Below are positions 58,045 through 64,000 of a DNA stretch of 64,000 nucleotides, piece by piece; within the stretch, counting starts at the first letter, position 1, and each line of letters begins with the position of its first letter. The stretch covers positions 1,115,001-1,179,000 of the forward strand of contig JACVTC010000026.1 of the NCBI GenBank assembly GCA_016946835.1, written 5' to 3'. This stretch comes from Neocallimastix lanati (nom. inval.). Its lineage: Eukaryota; Neocallimastigomycota; Neocallimastigomycetes; Neocallimastigales; Neocallimastigaceae. The notes beneath the pieces were generated by a model. It saw only the letters and a program-made list of their open reading frames with translations, ran no database searches and was not told where the DNA came from. Made by a program: the position numbers and the translations under genes.

Positions 58045-61000
58045 GAAAAAGACTCATAACGGTTGGATTAATGATATACAATATTATAATGAATTAAATT
58101 CATTTGTTACATGTTCAAGTGATAGTAATAAATCTTTAGTAATAACAGATATTGAAAGAAAACCAGTACGATCAATACATATTCCTAAGGGTGTTAGATG
58201 TTTTACCTTAGTTAGAAGACCATGTTTCCTTGTTACTGGCGGAGAAGATAAAATTATGTAATTAAAAGATATATATATTAATCAACATTTTTATAAAATC
58301 CCCGTATTAAAATGATATTTATAATTAAATACAATACAATAATTAACATTAATATAAAAACAGCCGATTATGGAATCCATACATTTTATCAAAACCAGCG
58401 GCAAGATTAGTAGGACATTTTAGTGGAATTGTTAGTCTTTTAGTAAATGAAAAAGAGGGTAATATTATTAGTTTATCAGATGATGGTGTAAGTTATTTAA
58501 TATAAAGAAAATTTTATGAAAATTTTTTAACAAAAAAAGAACGATTTAGAATGATTTAATGAATATTTAATTTTCAAATTACATATTATTTTAAAAAAAA
58601 AACACAAAAACATAATACAAAATACTTCAAACAAATGAACAAACAAATACAAATATTAAATAAAAAAAAGATGTATAAAATATGGAATATGTCAACTTTT
58701 GCCTGTTTGCAAACATTTCAACAATGTGTAACTTATAAAGAAGATTGTTGCTTTCCATGCTTATATTATGATTCAATAAATAAACAATTGATTAATGGAT
58801 ATAATAATTTTACTATATACCCAGTAATTCTTTTATAAAAAATTAAAATTAAAATATTTTATATATATCATGATATTTATATTAAATCAATAATTATTTA
58901 TTTTCATAATATCATAAAGTTATATCTATATCAAAAAAAAGCAAACGTCAGAACTTATAATACACAAGTAGTTGCAGCAATGTTTAATGAAAATTTTTAT
59001 CAAGTTCGTAAAAATTAATATAATGATATTAACATTTTTTAATTCCAAAAAATAATAACAATATTATTAATAATAAATAAAAAAATTTTTATTGTAAAAA
59101 TAGGTAGTTACAGGTAGTCAAAATGGAACTATTAGTACATGGGCATATTATTCAGGAGAAAAAGTTTTCCAATTTAATAAGGCCCATGGGGTAAATATAC
59201 ATAAATAAAAATTAAAAATTAATTTTCATTATTATAAATAAATATATTATTAGTTAATATAATATATATATATATATATAACTGACTTGACAGGATCTTG
59301 AAGTTACAGCTTTTGCATTTGATAATTCCGGAAGAAGATTAATTACTGGTAGTAGAGATGGAATTATTAAAGTAATATTTTAATCAATATAATTAATATT
59401 GGTATCATTTTTTATTTTAATTATTAAGTTTAAATTTAATGAAATAAAACTTTCTTATTATAAAACTTACAGATTTGGAATTTTAATAATGGTCAGCTGT
59501 TAAGAAAATTATATAAAGATAATAATTTAGAGGTTACAGCAGTAGAATTTATCGAAACAGGTTCTAATAAATACGTTATTTGTACTGGATGGGATAGAAA
59601 AATTACTGTTTATCTTGATGATCCCGATCATTTTGAATCTTGGCCTACAAGAATTTTATATTCAAAAAGAGGGTAATTTTTTATTTATTGAAATAACAAA
59701 AAGTAATGATATTAATAAACATTTAAATTAATCAAGCTTAACTAATTTCTTGTTTTTCCTTACAGTCATCAAGAAGATATTACTTCGATTGCATTTTATG
59801 AACCAAATATTCTTGCCACAGCTAGTGTTGATGGTGTCATAGTTATATGGAATTTAGAATCTGGTTATATGAAATTATCATTAATTGATCCATTAATTGA
59901 TTTAAGACCTATAGATGAAAAATCTATAGAAAAGGTATATATTATATTTTGTATAATTATTTTATAAATAATAACAATTTGTATTATTTATTATAGATTA
60001 AGTTCTTTCATCCATCTAATGGAAAACCATACTGTAAAGGAAAAGTTCCTTTATTATCATGTCATTCTGATGGTCATATAAGGTGTTGGGATATACAAGA
60101 TGGATCTTTAATTTATGAGGTAAAATTATAAATAATAATAATTATAATTTTAATAATTAATTAAAATTATATATCTAAAATATTTTAATATTCTTAATAT
60201 TAAAGTTAGAATGTAAACCACTTCAAAAAGAAGGAATTAGTGATATGTTCTTAAATCATGACTTAACACTATTATTTATTGGTACATCAGATGGAAATAT
60301 TATGGTAATAGCATAAAAAGAATAATATCTCTTTTTATATTATTTATAATATTATTATTAAATATTAATTATGATATATAAATCACTAGATATTTGATAT
60401 ATTCCCAACTCTAGATAATTTGAAATATATTAATGATGATACATTTAAATTAAAAAAGATTTTTAGGGCACATATATCTTCTATTACAAGGTATTAATAT
60501 ATTTTTTAAAAAAAAAATCTTCATAATTGTAATTATCATAAATAATAAATTGTATTTATTTAATATATTACATATTATTAGTGTTAGCAGTATTGATACC
60601 CAAAATATAATTCTAACATCATCGAAAGATTGCTCTGTACGATTATGGACGTTAGATGGTAATTACTTTTTATATATAAATTTTTGAATTAACAAATTTT
60701 TTTAGAAATATAGATATTAAATATTTATATAAATTAATAATTAATAAGGTGATTTCATTGGTACTTTTGGTCAAGATGATGCATGGGATATTGAAGATCC
60801 TGAAACATATTCAAACCTTCCAAATGATATTTATCAACAATACTTAATTGATAGTATGAAAATGGATAATGATAAAAATTCAGATTATATTAACAGAATG
60901 AAATTAAAGGAAAAAGCAGATAAAAATTGGTCTTGTAAATACTTTAATATTTTTCATAATATAATATTTATATAATATATTAAAAATATATTATTTTATA

Positions 61001-61687
61001 AAAAAATAATATATATGTAGTAATCAGAAAGTATTTAAAGAAAATAAAACAAAATGTAGATAAAAATGGTAAATTTTATAATAATTTATTATAAAATATT
61101 AATAATTTAAATTTTAACATTAATTAAAAATTAATATTAAAATGTTAAAAAAGATAACTCAAATGAAAATCCAAAATCAACCAATGAAACAATTAATAAA
61201 GCATTAGGTATATATTTAATTAAAACAAATTAGAATTAGTTTTTTTTTTTTTTTTTTATATTATTATAATAATTAAAAATTATAATAAAATTTTAGATGC
61301 ATTGCATCAAGCAAAAGAAATCAATACAATAAAATCTAACCAGAGCAAGGATATTTTAATTAAAGAAAATCCTGTCCAATTCTTTACATATAGAGGATTG
61401 ATGAAAAAAAGTAGAGTAGCACCAGTTATGAAAAAAGTAAGAGCAGATTTAGTTTTCCATCAGTTAAGTTGCCATGAGTTGGAGGATATTAGAGATCTTG
61501 AAAATGAAATAAGTCAAAGTGCACCAAGCAGTTTATTACCAGTTCTTAATAAAGTAAAAGGTAAAACTGAACATAAAACATATTCTCAACAGGTAAAAGC
61601 TTATAAATAAAAATAATAATAAAATTAATAATTTTTAAAATTCAATTTTAGTTATATGATATTAATACTTTTTCTTTTTTAAATTAA
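56186..61687 (+). CDS. EF-hand and WD-repeat protein of the WDR49/WDR64/EFCAB8 (WDY) family
   Basis: Twenty-five exons close in phase to about 1040 residues: 56186-56204, 56289-56472, 56614-56716, 56845-57006, 57092-57198, 57302-57466, 57553-57644, 57733-57902, 58052-58257, 58364-58487, 58671-58823, 58920-59003, 59104-59190, 59294-59371, 59473-59672, 59766-59934, 59997-60119, 60206-60304, 60390-60490, 60582-60658, 60749-60934, 61021-61068, 61154-61207, 61297-61592, 61652-61687. A Lys-rich N-terminus precedes an EF-hand with calcium loop DANTDGNMSWDE (about 128-139), then about a dozen WD repeats (SRDGTANIWGL, GGEDKIIRLWNP, DDGMYKIWNM, TGSQNGTISTW, GSRDGIIKIWNF, ASVDGVIVIWNL, SSKDCSVRLWTLDG). 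EF-hand followed by two propellers is diagnostic; WDR49 is an axonemal protein (CFAP337) in ciliates and animals. The last exon is uncertain: without the final splice the ORF ends at 61610. Confidence 0.9.
57988..58042 (+). repeat. A55 run inside intron 8 of the WDR49-like gene
   Basis: Fifty-five consecutive A precede the acceptor TAGAAAAAG at 58043-58051. The coding phase is preserved across the intron (exon 8 ends phase 0, exon 9 begins THNGWIND), so the run is spliced out. Confidence 0.88.
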
Positions 61688-62639
61688 TATTTTTCTTTAG
61701 AAAAATAAATTAAATATTTTATAATATAAAGGAATAAAAAAAAAACAAATAAAATAATGTTACAGTTATAGATGTAATAGTTAAACTATTTAAATAACAA
61801 TTTTCAAATAAATATATTTAAAATTCATAATTGGAAATAAATTAAATATTTTATAATACAAAGGAATAAAAAAAATAAATAAATAAAATATAGTGTTATA
61901 GTTATAGATGTAATAATAAATCTATTTGAATATATAATAATTTTCAAATAAATATATTTAAAATTCTTAATTGGAAATAAATTAAATATTTAATATATAA
62001 AAGAAATTTAAAAAAATTAAAATTTTACTATTCTTATTTAAATAAAAATGTATTACTCGCTTTATTTATAATGTAATAATAATAATAATAAAAATATTAA
62101 TATTTATATTATTTTTTAAGTTAAAATATAATAATCATTATTAATATAATATTTTATATTTATTAAAATATAAAATATTATATAATATATAATGATATTA
62201 AATAAAAATCATAAATTTAAAATTTAAATAGATGTACATATGTTTTATAATTACAAAAAAAAATAATTAAATAATTGTAATTAAAATTATTCAGATAAAA
62301 AAAGAAATTACATATTATATTATAAATTTTCCATTTGTCAAAACAAATTAATAAATATATAAAAATATAACTTTAAAATGTTTATTTTGATTTTATATAA
62401 ATGCATTTAATGAATATATATATATATAATTTATAAATATAATTATAATTATATACAAATAAAGTTTTTCCGAATTGATTGTCAAAAAATTAAATCAGTA
62501 TATATATATATGATTTATATTTTAATGAATTCAGTATAGAATGAATAAAGAATAAGAAAAAATAATAATAATATAATAAAATAAAAAAAGTTTATAACCA
62601 AATTTATATATCTTGATTTATTTAACATATAGTGAATAA

Positions 62640-62672
<33 letters not shown>

Positions 62673-62684
62673 AAGATACATAAT
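61688..62684. other. Intergenic region between the WDR49-like and carboxypeptidase genes
   Basis: The first 320 bp hold a tandem duplication (separate entry). The rest is featureless A/T sequence with TA tracts near 62415-62430 and 62500. No coding signal. Confidence 0.5.
61703..62015 (+). repeat. Tandem repeat of about 135 bp, 2.3 copies
   Basis: Units start at 61703, 61835 and 61975 with AAATAAATTAAATATTT and share GGAATAAAAAAA, GTTATAGATGTAATA and TTTTCAAATAAATATATTTAAAATTC. Divergence between units is small. Located just downstream of the WDR49-like gene; no coding capacity. Confidence 0.85.
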
Positions 62685-64000
62685 ATGAAAATAACAATTG
62701 ATAATTTTATTTTTGACTCCGATTTTGATAATGGGAATCTACGTGAAGTTATTGAAGTTGAGGAATTTCAACCTCTTGTTAATGATTCAAAAATAGCAAA
62801 AAAGTATGTATTTCAAGAGATATTAAATTCTATTAAAGGTATAAAAGAAAGAGCAATTAATTCCCAAGACACCAGTGGTTATACAAAAAAAGAAATATTT
62901 AATGAATATGAAGTTGCATATATTAAACGTTTTTGTTTATGGACAAAACCTGATGCAAATAATTTAAGTTCAAATATTAAAAATAGAAGTTGGTTTTATT
63001 TCTCAGTAAAGGAATGTAAACCATTACATTCTAATATTATTAATTATTCTAGTGAACTAAAAAAATGTAGAGATAATAAAGATAATAATTTATTAAATGT
63101 TCTTAAATTATCTAAATCATTCAATAATAATAATAGTTTATCACATGAAAAAGGTATATATATTTTATAAGAAAAATTAATTAAAAAATAATAATATTCA
63201 ATTATATAAAATAAAATTATTAAAAAAAGGTAGAATAAAAGTAATTAATATAAAATTATATAATATTTCAAAATAATAAAATCATAAAGATTCAAAAAGA
63301 GATTTTGATTTTGATATACTAGATAGGAAAGATAATGGAAATGAATTGAAAGATGATGAAGAAACGATAAATGTTCATTGGACTGTACTGCAATTTCGGG
63401 TAATGAATTTAAATAATGCAAGTCGATTGTTTAATGCAGGCATGAGACCAGTATGGTGTTCGTCTGTTAATAAAAAATGGAGAAGTGTTTCCAAACCACC
63501 TTTATTTGAAAAAGTTGGCAATGATTTTCAAGTAACATTTGAAGTTATAATTCCTCCTTATACAAATGGTATGATTTATTTTTTTTTTTAAAAAAAAAAA
63601 AAAAAAGAAAAACATTCAATTGGTGTATAAAAATATATTTTATATTAATCATATATATATCATTTTTTTATATATATCAAAATTAAATATCAATATATAT
63701 ATAAGAAAATATTACTTATTATTTTGCATATTCCATACCTTATAGTTACTCAGATTTACAACATAAGATATTAGCATTAAAAACAGACTATTTAAGCTAT
63801 ATTAGAAATCAAAATAATAGTAATAATAAAAAAGATTTATGTAATGACAGTAACATAAAAGAAAAAAATTCTTATATTAAAAATAATTTTTCTCCTAAAA
63901 ATTTATTCAATAAAAAATCATTAATGATTAATCCAAAATATTTTTGGGATCGCTTATTAGAGAATAAAAATAATAATAATACTAACCAATCTAAATTTTC
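62685..64000 (+). CDS. Cytosolic carboxypeptidase (AGBL/CCP, M14 family), N-terminal part, cut by window end
   Basis: Three exons are visible in phase: 62685-63153, 63290-63568 and 63746 to beyond 64000. The protein starts MKITIDNFIFDSDFDNGNLREVIEV, the FDSDFxxGNL opening of the CCP N-terminal beta domain. It continues with NRSWFYFSVKE, LQFRVMNLNNASRLFNAGMRPVWCS (family pattern N..K..SL...GM.P) and PPYTNVYSDLQHKI (family PYTYSDL), which directly precedes the zinc peptidase domain. The catalytic HxxE and histidine motifs would lie past the window. These enzymes remove glutamates from tubulin tails and matter in cilia and flagella. Insertions rich in Asn/Ser (residues about 115-160 and after 270) are longer than usual. 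The subfamily (AGBL4-like or AGBL2/3-like) cannot be decided from this part. Confidence 0.88.

Noticed and set aside
57829-58059. ORF ending in a poly-Lys tract
   Set aside because: It runs out of exon 8 of the WDR49-like gene into an intron in the wrong frame; the Lys codons are the A55 run.
1-64000. rRNA genes, bacterial-type operons or CRISPR arrays
   Set aside because: Nothing resembling them was seen; genes are intron-rich and eukaryotic.

Overview
This is an extremely AT-rich eukaryotic window with long homopolymer runs, AT microsatellites, many short GT..AG introns and Asn/Ser/Lys-rich proteins. Transposon copies fill about a third of it. Fungal-type host proteins occur beside families tied to motile cilia: an EF-hand/WD-repeat protein of the WDR49 family and a cytosolic tubulin carboxypeptidase. 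Together these suggest a zoosporic fungus, most likely an anaerobic gut fungus (Neocallimastigomycota). That assignment is inference; no rRNA or other taxonomic marker is present.

Layout. 1-4.64 kb: 3' pieces of non-LTR retrotransposons (LINEs), one heavily decayed and full of A/T runs, plus a uniform 15-bp minisatellite. 6.9-7.9 kb: an intronless SEC14-like lipid-transfer gene. 9.1-13.8 kb: a full-length LINE with a 14-bp target-site duplication. 14.1-19.5 kb: an OCRL/INPP5B-type inositol 5-phosphatase (15 exons, +). 20.3-22.6 kb: an F-box/leucine-rich-repeat protein (3 exons, -). 23.4-32.1 kb: a 2247-residue WD-repeat protein with huge Thr and Asn tracts (21 exons, +). 32.7-35.0 kb: a BTB-domain protein (4 exons, -). 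36.6-53.2 kb: a transposon graveyard with two FLYWCH/MULE DNA transposons, Ty3/gypsy and gag-like fossils, tRNA-derived SINE copies, and one LTR element with both LTRs but no recognisable pol. 53.6-55.5 kb: RNA polymerase I subunit RPA49 (8 exons, +). 56.2-61.7 kb: the WDR49-like protein (25 exons, +). 62.7-64.0 kb: 5' exons of a cytosolic carboxypeptidase, cut by the window end.

Splice models were built by hand from GT..AG sites with reading phase carried across every junction. All closed to a complete frame, which is good internal support, but there is no transcript evidence. No operon-like logic exists. Four of the seven complete or partial multi-exon genes belong to, or resemble, families with roles at cilia (OCRL-like phosphatase, large WD protein, WDR49-like, carboxypeptidase), fitting an organism with flagellated zoospores. 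The most unusual signal is homopolymer behaviour: a decayed LINE copy can be aligned by eye to the nearly intact copy in the same window, and short A or T tracts in one correspond to runs of 17 to 35 in the other. Similar runs (47 and 55 bp) sit inside introns of intact host genes.
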